7,335 nucleotides of DNA from Actinomycetota bacterium. GTDB lineage: Bacteria; Actinomycetota; Acidimicrobiia; Acidimicrobiales; Ilumatobacteraceae. The stretch spans positions 1-7,335 of the forward strand of contig SXPW01000121.1 of NCBI GenBank assembly GCA_005793785.1. Reading direction: 5' to 3'. The first letter of the stretch is position 1, and each line of letters begins with the position of its first letter. Under the pieces are notes generated by a model. The model was not told the DNA's origin and did not search any database. It was given only the letters and a program-made list of their open reading frames with translations. Below are positions 1 to 6,471 of the stretch, in pieces. The translations under genes and the position numbers were made by a program.

Positions 1-207
1 GCCCAGCGAATCATCTCACTGACGGGATCGACTTCACCGATTCAGCGCGTTTCTTATGAAGAAAGGTACGGAAAGGGTTTCGAGGATACGAAGCGCCGTG
101 TTCCCGATGTTCGACGCGCTGCGCAACGTCTCGGCTTCGTTGCGTCGACTTCGCTTGATGACGGTTTGACTCGGACGCTGCAGTGGTGGCGGGCAACGCA
201 CACATGA
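1..207 (+). CDS. NAD-dependent sugar epimerase/dehydratase, C-terminal end only
   Basis: The window opens inside this gene; frame 1 stays open to a TGA at 205-207, giving the last 68 residues. They carry the C-terminal signature of extended SDR nucleotide-sugar enzymes: a VSYEERYGKGFED block (residues 17-29), RRVPD (32-36), then a LGF and a LDDGLTRTLQWW stretch, as in UDP-glucose 4-epimerase-like and UDP-sugar decarboxylase or dehydratase-like proteins. The Rossmann domain and the catalytic Tyr-Lys pair lie outside the window, so the exact reaction cannot be told. The stop codon overlaps the ATG of the next gene (ATGA), so the two are probably co-transcribed and translationally coupled. Family call is fairly firm; the specific substrate is unknown. 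Confidence 0.8.
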   Translation, partial: AQRIISLTGSTSPIQRVSYEERYGKGFEDTKRRVPDVRRAAQRLGFVASTSLDDGLTRTLQWWRATHT

Positions 208-1322
208 TCCACGTCGTCCACGTGATCACGCGGACCAACATCGGCGGACCTTCGGTGATGCTCGTCGATCTCATCAACGAGGGTGACCACGAACGGTTCC
301 GTCACACGGTGATACGTGGAGCAACCGCAAACAACGAGGGCGACTACCTCGTCGACCACCCAATCTCCGGCGACGTCATCACCTTGCCGAGTCTCAAACG
401 ATCGTTGGGCGTGTTCAACGAACTTCGGTCGCTCTTTCAGGTGGTGCGATTTTTGCGTCTCATTCGGCCGGACATCGTGCACACGCACATGGCCAAGGCG
501 GGAGTCGTTGGACGCTGCGCCGGGCTCATTGCACGTGTGCCGGTTCGCATCCACACGTTCCACGGCCATCTCTTCCACGGGTACTTCTCTCCATTTCTCG
601 GGAGAGTGGTTGCCTTCGCTGAACGAGCGTGCCAACGATTCACCACATTCTCGCTGGTGGTGGGGGAAGCGACACGACGCGACCTGCTTGCTGCAAATAT
701 CGTGAACGATTCCACTTCGGCAGTGGTGCTCCCTGCCGCAAAGCGACTCGATCGTGGGGATCCGATGGTCGCTCGAAAGGAGCATGGAGTGCCAGTCGAC
801 AGGATCGTCGTCGGATTCGTCGGCAGGCTGACGGACATCAAACGCCCTGACCGGTTCTTGAACCTCGCCCGGGAACTGCCGGATGCACACTTCGTAATCT
901 TCGGCAACGGTCCTCGAAACGACTCGGTCCGTGACGAAGCCTCGCGAATGGACAACGTCACGGTGGTCGACTTCTCCACCGACCTCGCCTCCGTCTTTGG
1001 TTCAATCGATCTCATGGTGCTGACGAGTGAAAATGAAGGCGTTCCGTTGTCGCTCATCGAGGCCGCCAGCGCCGGCATACCGGTGGTGTCGTTCGATGTC
1101 GGTGGAGTGTCGGAAATCGTCGAGGACGGTGTCACCGGACTGCTCGTCCGCGACGAGGTGTCCCTACACGCTGCGGTCTCCCGCTTGGTGCAGGATTCCG
1201 TGCTCCGACGAACATTCGGCACGAAGGCAAGACACGACATTCACAATCGTTTTTCACTGCAGAACTACCTTGCAATTCACGAAGGACTGTATACGCGATT
1301 GGTGACGCGCTACAGGCGGTGA
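204..1322 (+). CDS. GT4-family glycosyltransferase (GT-B fold)
   Basis: A 372-residue protein of normal length for family GT4, which moves a sugar from a nucleotide-sugar donor to a lipid-linked or glycan acceptor at the cytoplasmic face of the membrane. The N-terminal acceptor domain starts with the typical MIHVVHVITR and a NIGGPS loop (12-17), followed by VHTHMAKAG (92-100) and HTFHGH (117-122). The C-terminal donor domain has VGFVGRLTDIKRPD (203-216; Arg208 and Lys213 are the usual phosphate-binding pair), a FGNGP loop (233-237) and the EX7E motif Glu278-Glu286 in SENEGVPLSLIEA. No membrane segment or signal peptide is evident. I chose the ATG at 204 because it gives the canonical family N-terminus and forms an ATGA overlap with the preceding stop; in-frame GTGs at 183 and 186 would add seven or six atypical residues. 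It probably serves surface polysaccharide synthesis with the neighbouring epimerase. Donor and acceptor cannot be predicted. Confidence 0.9.
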   Translation: MIHVVHVITRTNIGGPSVMLVDLINEGDHERFRHTVIRGATANNEGDYLVDHPISGDVITLPSLKRSLGVFNELRSLFQVVRFLRLIRPDIVHTHMAKAGVVGRCAGLIARVPVRIHTFHGHLFHGYFSPFLGRVVAFAERACQRFTTFSLVVGEATRRDLLAANIVNDSTSAVVLPAAKRLDRGDPMVARKEHGVPVDRIVVGFVGRLTDIKRPDRFLNLARELPDAHFVIFGNGPRNDSVRDEASRMDNVTVVDFSTDLASVFGSIDLMVLTSENEGVPLSLIEAASAGIPVVSFDVGGVSEIVEDGVTGLLVRDEVSLHAAVSRLVQDSVLRRTFGTKARHDIHNRFSLQNYLAIHEGLYTRLVTRYRR

Positions 1323-2614
1323 CGGTGCTCCGTCGGAGCGCCACCCGCATTGACCGCGTCAAAAACCGAAATACCTCGTGATTCGAGTTGCGTAAGCGGC
1401 CAATCGCCACCCACCAAGACCGCGACGAGATCCACCTCGGCCGACGCGACGTCGTCGAGCGAGAGTGAGATCAGGGTGCCCGCAGTACCCCGAACCTCTG
1501 GTACGTGGGGATCGCAGTAGCTGACGGTCGCACCACGTTGACGGAGGAGTTCCATTACGTGAATCGCCCGCGAATTGCGAATGTCGCTCACGCCACGCTT
1601 GAATGCGGCGCCCAAACATAGAATGCGGGCTCCGCGCAACGAGATGGACTTCTCGTTCAAGACGTCCTGCATGCGAGAAATCGCGTACGCCGCCATCTGG
1701 TCGTTGATATCCGCAGCAAGTTCGATGAATCGCGTTTGGAAGTCGAATTCGCGGGCCTTCCAGGACAGATAGAACGGATCCACCGGAATGCAATGTCCGC
1801 CGGGGCCAATTCCGGGATAGAACGCTTGAAAACCGAATGGTTTGGTGGCAGCAGCGTCAATGACGCTCCATACGTCGATGCCCATCTCGTGACACAACTG
1901 GGCGAGTTCATTGACCAGTGCGATGTTCACCGCTCGGTACGTATTCTCCAACAGTTTGGCCATCTCGGCGACATCCGGCGACTCGACCGTTCGCACGAGG
2001 CTGGCATCGTCCATCAGCGATAAGAGCAGCGCCTTTGCCAGTTCCGTGCACATGGGCGTGAGTCCCCCCACCACCTTCGGAGTGTTGCGAACGTTCCACC
2101 GAACGTTGCCGGGATCAACGCGTTCGGGTGAGAACGCAAGGTGAAAGTCAGTTCCCGCTCGTAGCCCCGTCTCCTCGAGGATGGGGCGAACGAATTCGGT
2201 GGTGGTTCCCGGGTAGGTCGTGGACTGCAACACCACGAGCATCCCCCGACGCAACACCTTGGCGACCGTGCGCGTCGCGGACTCGACGTACGACAAGTCG
2301 GGGGTCTTCGATTTGTCGAACGGGGTCGGCACGCAGATGAAGATCACGTCGCAATCGGCGAGGTCGGCCGTGGATGAGGTGGCGCGGAAGGCGCCCGAGC
2401 CGACGAGTGGGGCGATGCGCGTTGCGGCGACGTCGTCGATGTGCGTGCGACCGGCGTTCAACCCGGCGACGACCGCATTGGACACATCGAAGCCGACGAC
2501 TCGCCAGCCGACTTCGGCGAACGACACGGCGAGCGGCAGACCGACATAGCCGAGCCCAATGACGCCGACACCAGCCTTCTTTTCCGCAAGTTGTCGAGCG
2601 AGTGCGTCAGTCAT
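1310..2614 (-). CDS. UDP-N-acetylhexosamine 6-dehydrogenase (WecC/WbpA-type nucleotide sugar dehydrogenase)
   Basis: A complete 434-residue member of the UDP-glucose/GDP-mannose dehydrogenase family, which uses 2 NAD+ to oxidise C6 of a nucleotide sugar to a uronic acid in the cytosol. The N-terminal Rossmann domain has GVIGLGYVGLP (17-27); VPTPFD (95-100) and QSTTYPGTT (130-138) follow. Substrate and catalytic motifs are FSPERVDPG (161-169), Lys220 with ENTYRAVNIALVNE (223-236), and GPGGHCIPVDP (270-280) with catalytic Cys275. The EMAK..ENTYRAVNIA and KPFGFQAFYPG patterns match the UDP-GlcNAc/UDP-ManNAc dehydrogenase branch better than UDP-glucose dehydrogenase. The C-terminal domain has LGAAFKRGVSDIRNS (334-348). 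It starts at an ATG (2612-2614) with no clear Shine-Dalgarno; a 10-bp inverted repeat lies 8 bases upstream. It ends in a 13-base tail-to-tail overlap with the glycosyltransferase. Product is probably UDP-GlcNAcA or UDP-ManNAcA for a surface glycan; substrate is inferred. Confidence 0.9.
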   Translation of the reverse strand: MTDALARQLAEKKAGVGVIGLGYVGLPLAVSFAEVGWRVVGFDVSNAVVAGLNAGRTHIDDVAATRIAPLVGSGAFRATSSTADLADCDVIFICVPTPFDKSKTPDLSYVESATRTVAKVLRRGMLVVLQSTTYPGTTTEFVRPILEETGLRAGTDFHLAFSPERVDPGNVRWNVRNTPKVVGGLTPMCTELAKALLLSLMDDASLVRTVESPDVAEMAKLLENTYRAVNIALVNELAQLCHEMGIDVWSVIDAAATKPFGFQAFYPGIGPGGHCIPVDPFYLSWKAREFDFQTRFIELAADINDQMAAYAISRMQDVLNEKSISLRGARILCLGAAFKRGVSDIRNSRAIHVMELLRQRGATVSYCDPHVPEVRGTAGTLISLSLDDVASAEVDLVAVLVGGDWPLTQLESRGISVFDAVNAGGAPTEHRHRL

Positions 2615-2622
2615 GGTCGTGA

Positions 2623-2683
2623 TGCGCCGCGAACGGCAGTTTCAGGCTACGCCAGGTCGCTGCGAGGCGAGTGTCGCGGCGCA
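2623..2683 (-). other. Perfect 10-bp inverted repeat with 41-base loop in the TetR-dehydrogenase gap
   Basis: The arms TGCGCCGCGA (2623-2632) and TCGCGGCGCA (2674-2683) are exact reverse complements. In the minus-strand transcript the stem begins one base after the TetR stop codon and ends 8 bases before the dehydrogenase ATG. It fills nearly the whole 70-base gap. There is no T-tract after it, so it is not a standard intrinsic terminator. It could shield the dehydrogenase start, stabilise or attenuate the read-through transcript, or be a protein-binding site. The repeat is seen directly; the role is a guess. Confidence 0.4.
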
Positions 2684-2684
2684 G

Positions 2685-3344
2685 TCAGTGAGATTCGAGT
2701 GACTCGCCAGCGATTTTGGTGGCGTGGGCGGCGAGCTGCTGCGCTTCGGTGCTTGGTATTCCGAGCGCCATCAACAGGCGACGCAGGACGCTGCGTCGGT
2801 AGGCAACATCCACTTGGCCGTCGGCGATTCGCCGCGCCGCCAACAGGAGACTCCCGAGCACGACATCGATCGTGCCGTCATCCATCGGCTGGGTGAATCG
2901 TCCGGCGCGGTGACCGGCGCGCAAGTCTCGCGCGAGGTGCGCGAGCGGACCTTGCATCAGCAATTCGCGGCGCACCCGATCAAGCCGAACCGCAACACGG
3001 ATCGTGGCCGGTTCACGCAGGGCCACGGTGAGGGCGCGCGCGGAAATACAGGCGAATCGCACTGCTGGATCTGGGTCTTTCGTTTCTAGGGCCAGTCTCT
3101 CTGCAAGCCGCTCAGCGACATGGGGAGCGAGGGCTTCGATGAGTTCCTCGCGGCTGAGGAAGTAGTTGTAGAACGTCCCGTGCGACAAGCCGGCCGTCTG
3201 TACCACCTCGGCGACACCGAACACCTCGCCGCGTTCGGAGAGCAGCTCCGTCGCGGCATCCAGGAGTGCCTGTCGCGTGCGCGCTTTCTTCTTGTGTCCG
3301 CGCGTGACAGACGGTGAGGTGTTGCTCGCGACTGCAGTAGACAC
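2685..3344 (-). CDS. TetR/AcrR-family transcriptional regulator
   Basis: A 219-residue protein of standard TetR length. After a basic, disordered-looking N-terminus (1-20) comes helix 1 (ARTRQALLDAATELLSERG, about 21-39), then the helix-turn-helix VAEVVQTAGLSHGTFYNYF (44-62) with the family's hallmark GTFYNYF turn and a following REELIEAL helix. The rest is a helical ligand-binding and dimerisation domain too variable to name a ligand. I chose the GTG at 3342-3344 because a -10-like TAATCT ends 6 bases upstream, which puts the expected transcription start on the GTG itself; a TTG at 3348-3350 is the only longer choice and there is no Shine-Dalgarno for either. It is divergent from the catabolic operon and its promoter region overlaps the operon's promoter, so it most likely represses both that operon and itself, with relief by an aromatic substrate or intermediate. 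Some control of the downstream dehydrogenase by read-through is possible. Confidence 0.9.
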   Translation of the reverse strand: MSTAVASNTSPSVTRGHKKKARTRQALLDAATELLSERGEVFGVAEVVQTAGLSHGTFYNYFLSREELIEALAPHVAERLAERLALETKDPDPAVRFACISARALTVALREPATIRVAVRLDRVRRELLMQGPLAHLARDLRAGHRAGRFTQPMDDGTIDVVLGSLLLAARRIADGQVDVAYRRSVLRRLLMALGIPSTEAQQLAAHATKIAGESLESH

Positions 3345-3350
3345 TCGCAA

Positions 3351-3380
3351 AGATTACGCAGATTTGACCATTGTCGTCAA
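3351..3380 (-). promoter_or_regulatory. Candidate leaderless promoter of the TetR gene
   Basis: On the minus strand, TTGACG (3380 down to 3375) is followed after 18 bases by TAATCT (3356 down to 3351). The GTG start of the regulator lies 6 bases beyond the -10 box, where transcription would begin, and no Shine-Dalgarno is present. This fits a leaderless mRNA, which is common in actinobacteria. The -35 matches the consensus in five of six positions; the -10 keeps only the TA...T frame. Confidence 0.4.
3364..3380. repeat. Inverted repeat TTGAC-N7-GTCAA in the divergent promoter region
   Basis: Arms TTGAC (3364-3368) and GTCAA (3376-3380) are reverse complements with a 7-base spacer, and one more inner pair (3370/3374) matches. 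A 17-bp interrupted palindrome is the usual size of a TetR operator. The arms are also the two -35 boxes in opposite orientation, so the symmetry may simply reflect divergent promoters. It is the alternative operator candidate to 3377-3386. Confidence 0.35.
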
Positions 3381-3386
3381 TATTGA
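3377..3386. promoter_or_regulatory. Candidate TetR operator: perfect palindrome TCAATATTGA
   Basis: TCAATATTGA is a perfect 10-bp palindrome lying between the -35 and -10 of the rightward promoter and covering the first four bases of the leftward -35. A protein bound here would block both genes' promoters, as TetR-type autorepressors do. Symmetry does not extend past these 10 bases, which is short for a TetR site, so the true operator may include the adjacent repeat at 3364-3380. Confidence 0.35.
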
Positions 3387-3400
3387 TACTTTTGTCATTT

Positions 3401-3961
3401 ATGAGCCCTGCTTCTCCGAAACTTCGAGTCGCTCATGCCACGCTCGCGGTGCGAGACATCCATCGATCGGTGGAGTTCTACACCGCAGTGCTCGGTTTCC
3501 TCGTGACGAACCGCGGCGAACCTGTGCCGGGCATGGGCGAAATGGTGTTCTTGTCGCAAGACGACACTGCGCACCACCAAATCGTGCTCGTGCACACCCC
3601 GGAACCACCGCCTCCAGGGTTCGTGATGGCCGCTCACCTCGCCTTCAGCCTCGGCTCGCTCGACGAACTGCGCGTCATCGGCGAACGTCTGGCGGCGGCA
3701 AAGACGGAGACGGTGATCCCGATCTCCCACGGGAACGCCTGGTCGTTGTACTTCACGGATCCCGACGGCAACGGTCTCGAGTGTTTCGTCGACTCGCCGT
3801 TCCACGTCGCCCAGCCGTACGCAGACGGACTCGACCTCGCGGCGACCGATGCCGAGATCGAGGCGTCGACCCGCGACAAGATCTCTTCGTTGCCGGAGTT
3901 CCAAGATTTCTCCGCATGGCGGGCGGCGTTGGCCGCGCGCCTTCGACAATCTCCTCGTTGA
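3401..3961 (+). CDS. VOC-family protein, probable single-domain extradiol (catechol-type) dioxygenase
   Basis: A 186-residue vicinal-oxygen-chelate protein made of two paired beta-alpha-beta-beta-beta modules. The first begins LRVAHATLAVRDIHRSVEFY (8-27). The second starts at AAHLAFSLGSLDEL (77-90) and ends HGNAWSLYFTDPDGNGLECF (110-129). His12, His79 and Glu127 sit where type I extradiol dioxygenases bind Fe(II). His110 and Tyr117 are near the positions of their catalytic His and Tyr; Tyr117 is ten residues before the Glu, as in BphC, but the His-Tyr gap is two residues shorter. Residues 135-186 form an extra helical tail. The ATG at 3401 gives the normal N-terminus; an upstream TTG (3371) would lie inside the promoter. 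It is first in an operon with an FAD aromatic hydroxylase and an FAH-family enzyme, so ring cleavage of a catechol-like product is the favoured role. A glyoxalase-like or isomerase activity cannot be ruled out. Confidence 0.8.
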   Translation: MSPASPKLRVAHATLAVRDIHRSVEFYTAVLGFLVTNRGEPVPGMGEMVFLSQDDTAHHQIVLVHTPEPPPPGFVMAAHLAFSLGSLDELRVIGERLAAAKTETVIPISHGNAWSLYFTDPDGNGLECFVDSPFHVAQPYADGLDLAATDAEIEASTRDKISSLPEFQDFSAWRAALAARLRQSPR

Positions 3962-3963
3962 GC

Positions 3964-3969
3964 AGAGGG
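3964..3969 (+). promoter_or_regulatory. Ribosome binding site supporting the GTG start of the SDR gene
   Basis: AGAGGG lies 4 bases before the GTG at 3974-3976 in the 12-base gap between the VOC and SDR genes. It supports GTG as the start, which also gives the normal SDR N-terminus. The spacing is a little short. Confidence 0.5.
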
Positions 3970-3973
3970 TGCG

Positions 3974-4753
3974 GTGGATCTCGGAATAGCCGGGCGCAGC
4001 GCCATCGTCTGTGCTTCGAGTCGCGGGCTTGGTTATGCCTGCGCCGATGCGTTGGCCCGCGAAGGTGTGCATGTGACCCTCAACGGTCGCGACGAGTCGG
4101 CCCTCGCGACCGCGACCGAGCAACTTCGTGCGCGACATTCCATCACGATCACTGCGGTCTCTGGTGACATCGCGGACCCTGCGACGCGAGCGCGATTGCT
4201 CGATGTTTGCCCGCGGCCCGACATTCTCATCAACAACAACTCCGGCCCGGCACCAGGACGCTTCAAAGACTGGGACCACGACGCGTGGGTCGCGGCGCTC
4301 GAGGCCAACATGCTGACCCCGCTCGCGATGATCCGCGCGGTGCTCGACGGAATGATCGAGCGGCGATTCGGGCGCATCGTCAACATCACGTCGGCGATGG
4401 TGAAGACACCGCTGTCTCCGATGGGATTGTCGACCGGTGCACGCGCAGGTCTCACGACCGTCGCCAAGGCGTTGTCGAAAGATGCCGCGAAGGCGAACGT
4501 GACGATCAACAACCTGCTGCCCGAACGAATTGACACGGCGCGCCAGCGCGAGATGGCGCAGCGACATGCTGCGGCTGCGAAGATCACGGTCGAAGAGGCG
4601 TACGTGCTCATGGCGCAATCGATCGCCGCGGGGCGACTCGGCCGACCCGAAGAAGTCGGTGACGCGTGCGCCTTCTTGTGCAGTGCGCAAGCGGGTTACA
4701 TCAGCGGGCAGAACCTGCAGCTCGACGGCGGCAGTTACGCCGGAGTGTTCTGA
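3974..4753 (+). CDS. Atypical short-chain dehydrogenase/reductase-like protein (degenerate catalytic motif)
   Basis: A 259-residue protein of classical SDR length starting at a GTG. The fold is clear: a Rossmann start AIVCASSRGLGYA (10-22), GDIADP (64-69), the INNNSGP turn (86-92, usually NNAG), Asn112, IVNITS (135-140) with Ser140, INNLLPE (179-184) and a C-terminal SGQNLQLDGGSYAG (244-257). Two motifs are altered. TGxxxGxG reads CASSRGLG (13-20), and the active-site YxxxK reads Ser153-T-G-A-Arg157 in the exact expected place. This LSxxxRAGL pattern with the VKTP stretch recalls an SDR subgroup (FabG/BKR-like) known to lack the full catalytic tetrad. It may have a modified mechanism, use a different cofactor mode, or be non-redox. 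Its position between a dioxygenase and a hydroxylase (gaps of 12 and 4 bases) ties it to an aromatic pathway, but its reaction is unknown. Confidence 0.85.
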   Translation: MDLGIAGRSAIVCASSRGLGYACADALAREGVHVTLNGRDESALATATEQLRARHSITITAVSGDIADPATRARLLDVCPRPDILINNNSGPAPGRFKDWDHDAWVAALEANMLTPLAMIRAVLDGMIERRFGRIVNITSAMVKTPLSPMGLSTGARAGLTTVAKALSKDAAKANVTINNLLPERIDTARQREMAQRHAAAAKITVEEAYVLMAQSIAAGRLGRPEEVGDACAFLCSAQAGYISGQNLQLDGGSYAGVF

Positions 4754-4757
4754 CACC

Positions 4758-6470
4758 ATGGCCGCGAACGGAGTCACACAACATGTCGACTTTCTCGTCG
4801 TCGGCGCCGGACCGAGCGGGCTGACTCTCGCCCGGCTGCTGGCGAATGCCGGACGGCAGTGCGTAGTGGTCGAGCGCCGCGGCGGCTCGCAACCGAACCC
4901 GTCGGCGCACGTGGTGAACGCTCGCACGCTGGAGATTTTCCGCCAGCTCGGTTTTGACATGCGCGCGATCAGTGCGCTGGCCAAGTCTCCCGTCGATGCC
5001 GGCCACGTGAACTTCGTGACTCGTCTCAACGGTGCCCTCATCGGACGGCTTCCGTTCGAGCAGCAACAAGACGAGTGCCTGGTGCACACGCCGACACCGC
5101 TTCGCAACATCAGTCAGCACAGGCTCGAGCCCGTGCTCTCCGCCGAGATCATCGCCGCGGGCGTCGATGTGCGGTACGCAACCGAATGGAAGTCGTGCTC
5201 GCAGGACGAACACGGCGTCACATCAGTGGTGCACGACGCCAAGAGCGGTGCGGAGCACACGATTCGCAGCAAGTACCTGCTTGCTGCTGACGGCGCAGGA
5301 AGTTCCGTGCGCAAGGCAATGGGCGTCGAGATGGTGGGTCCGCCGAGTCTGCAGGATTTCGTCGCAGTGCACTTCCGTGCCGACTTGCGGCCGTATGTGG
5401 TCGGGCGTCCTGGCGTGCTGCATTTCGTGATGGACCCAGAAGTGTCGGGCGTGTTCATCGCCCACGACATCGCGCGCGAGTCGGTGTTCATGTTTCCCTA
5501 CGACTCCTCGCAACAGACCGTCGCAGATTTTCCGCACGAACGCTGCACTGCCACCGTTCGCGCCGCGATCGGTGACGATGCCGCGGCCGTGGAAGTCGTC
5601 GGTGTCGGCACCTGGCACATGACGGCGCAAGTTGCCGCGCACGCGCGGACCGGTCGCGTGTTCCTCGTCGGCGATGCAGCACACAGGTTTCCGCCGACGG
5701 GAGGCATGGGACTCAACACCGGAGTCGCGGATGCCCACAATCTCGCCTGGAAGCTCTGCGCAGTGGAAGACGATCTGGCTGGATCTGCCCTGCTCGATAC
5801 GTACGAGACCGAGCGGCTCCCGGTGGCGCACACCAACTGCGACCAGAGCATGACGAACGCGTTCAAGATGGTGATGCTCGCAGAAGCGCTCCGTCTTGCT
5901 CCGGGTGCCACGTCGGCCGATCTCGCAGCGGCCCTCGCCGACGAGAGCAACAGCAAACGGATTGCGGCCGCGGTCGGCGAGCAGGCGACGCACTTCAACA
6001 TGCTGGGTCTGCACCTGGGTTACGTGTACGGCGACGGAGCGCTCGCTCGCGACGGAGCCGCGCCGGGTGCGATCACCGACCCCACCGCGTTCTTCCCGAC
6101 CGCCGAGGTCGGCTCGCGCATTCCGCACGCCTGGCTCGGCGACGGTCGCTCTGTGCTCGATCTGGTTCCGTACGACTCGTTCTCGCTCGTCACCCTCGGC
6201 GCCCACGATCGCTGGGCTCACGCTGTCGCGGCGGCGCAAGTTCCGATTCGACATGTACGAATCGGCGACGACATCGCTCTGGCTCAGTCATGGGGCGAGC
6301 AATGCGGCCTCGCAGCCACCGGTGCCGTGCTCGTGCGGCCCGACCAACATGTGGCGTGGCGATCAGATTCTATTCCCGCAGACCCGATCGAGTCGTTGAC
6401 AACGGCACTCAAGCGGATACTGCGGATGGATGTGCCCGACGAGAACCACGTCGTCAGAAACGGAGCATGA
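4758..6470 (+). CDS. FAD-dependent aromatic hydroxylase (phenol hydroxylase / TfdB-MhpA-like, class A monooxygenase)
   Basis: A 570-residue flavoprotein that should use NAD(P)H and O2 to hydroxylate a phenolic ring, in the cytosol. FAD sites are all visible: VVGAGPSGLTLARLL (14-28), the VVVER end of the dinucleotide fold (36-40), SAHVVNARTLEIFRQLG (49-65), the DG motif LLAADGAGSSVR (174-185) and the GD motif VGDAAHRFPPTGGMGLNTG (304-322) followed by DAHNLAWKL. The C-terminal part (about 450-556) fits the thioredoxin-like tail of phenol hydroxylases and MhpA. The ATG at 4758 lies 4 bases after the SDR stop and 13 residues before the flavin motif; the reading frame is open far upstream (to 4530) but that stretch only shadows the SDR gene. 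A GGAG at 4742-4745 is 12 bases from the start, rather far, so translational coupling is likely. Substrate is unknown; the downstream chemistry suggests it makes a catechol or hydroquinone for ring cleavage. Confidence 0.9.
   Translation: MAANGVTQHVDFLVVGAGPSGLTLARLLANAGRQCVVVERRGGSQPNPSAHVVNARTLEIFRQLGFDMRAISALAKSPVDAGHVNFVTRLNGALIGRLPFEQQQDECLVHTPTPLRNISQHRLEPVLSAEIIAAGVDVRYATEWKSCSQDEHGVTSVVHDAKSGAEHTIRSKYLLAADGAGSSVRKAMGVEMVGPPSLQDFVAVHFRADLRPYVVGRPGVLHFVMDPEVSGVFIAHDIARESVFMFPYDSSQQTVADFPHERCTATVRAAIGDDAAAVEVVGVGTWHMTAQVAAHARTGRVFLVGDAAHRFPPTGGMGLNTGVADAHNLAWKLCAVEDDLAGSALLDTYETERLPVAHTNCDQSMTNAFKMVMLAEALRLAPGATSADLAAALADESNSKRIAAAVGEQATHFNMLGLHLGYVYGDGALARDGAAPGAITDPTAFFPTAEVGSRIPHAWLGDGRSVLDLVPYDSFSLVTLGAHDRWAHAVAAAQVPIRHVRIGDDIALAQSWGEQCGLAATGAVLVRPDQHVAWRSDSIPADPIESLTTALKRILRMDVPDENHVVRNGA
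6462..6465 (+). promoter_or_regulatory. Ribosome binding site of the FAH-family gene
   Basis: GGAG lies inside the last codons of the monooxygenase gene, 6 bases before the ATG at 6472, at good spacing. It favours this ATG over the in-frame ATG at 6430, which would overlap the upstream gene by 41 bases and add a non-family N-terminus. Confidence 0.55.
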
Positions 6471-6471
6471 G

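Larger units (their letters stand above)
3364..3392 (+). promoter_or_regulatory. Candidate promoter of the four-gene catabolic operon
   Basis: TTGACC (3364-3369) is separated by 17 bases from TACTTT (3387-3392), giving a -35 close to consensus and a TA...T type -10. Transcription would start around 3399-3401, at or next to the ATG at 3401, so this mRNA also looks leaderless; no Shine-Dalgarno precedes that ATG. GATACT (3385-3390, 15-base spacer) is an alternative -10. The element overlaps the oppositely directed TetR promoter. Confidence 0.4.

Noticed and set aside
183..203. Earlier GTG starts for the glycosyltransferase
   Set aside because: They add residues not typical for the family; the ATG at 204 gives the standard N-terminus and an ATGA overlap.
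54..890. 278-codon open frame on the minus strand opposite the epimerase end and glycosyltransferase
   Set aside because: No domain resemblance and fully covered by confident plus-strand genes.
3371..3396. Direct repeat TTGTC (3371-3375 and 3392-3396), 21 bases apart
   Set aside because: Two helical turns of spacing is suggestive, but five bases is too short to support a binding site on its own.
3371..3400. TTG start extending the VOC protein by ten residues
   Set aside because: The stretch coincides with promoter-like elements and a palindrome, and the family N-terminus fits the ATG at 3401.
4530..4757. 76-codon upstream extension of the monooxygenase frame
   Set aside because: It overlaps the SDR gene, is Arg/Ser-rich, and the flavin-binding motif begins properly just after the ATG at 4758.
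3395..5110. 571-codon open frame on the minus strand across the VOC, SDR and monooxygenase genes
   Set aside because: Its product is Arg/Ser/His-rich with no recognisable fold, and it lies opposite three well-supported genes. It is a by-product of high-GC codon bias.
5223..6254. 343-codon open frame on the minus strand within the monooxygenase gene
   Set aside because: Low-complexity, charged, no family resemblance; antisense shadow of a firm FAD hydroxylase gene.
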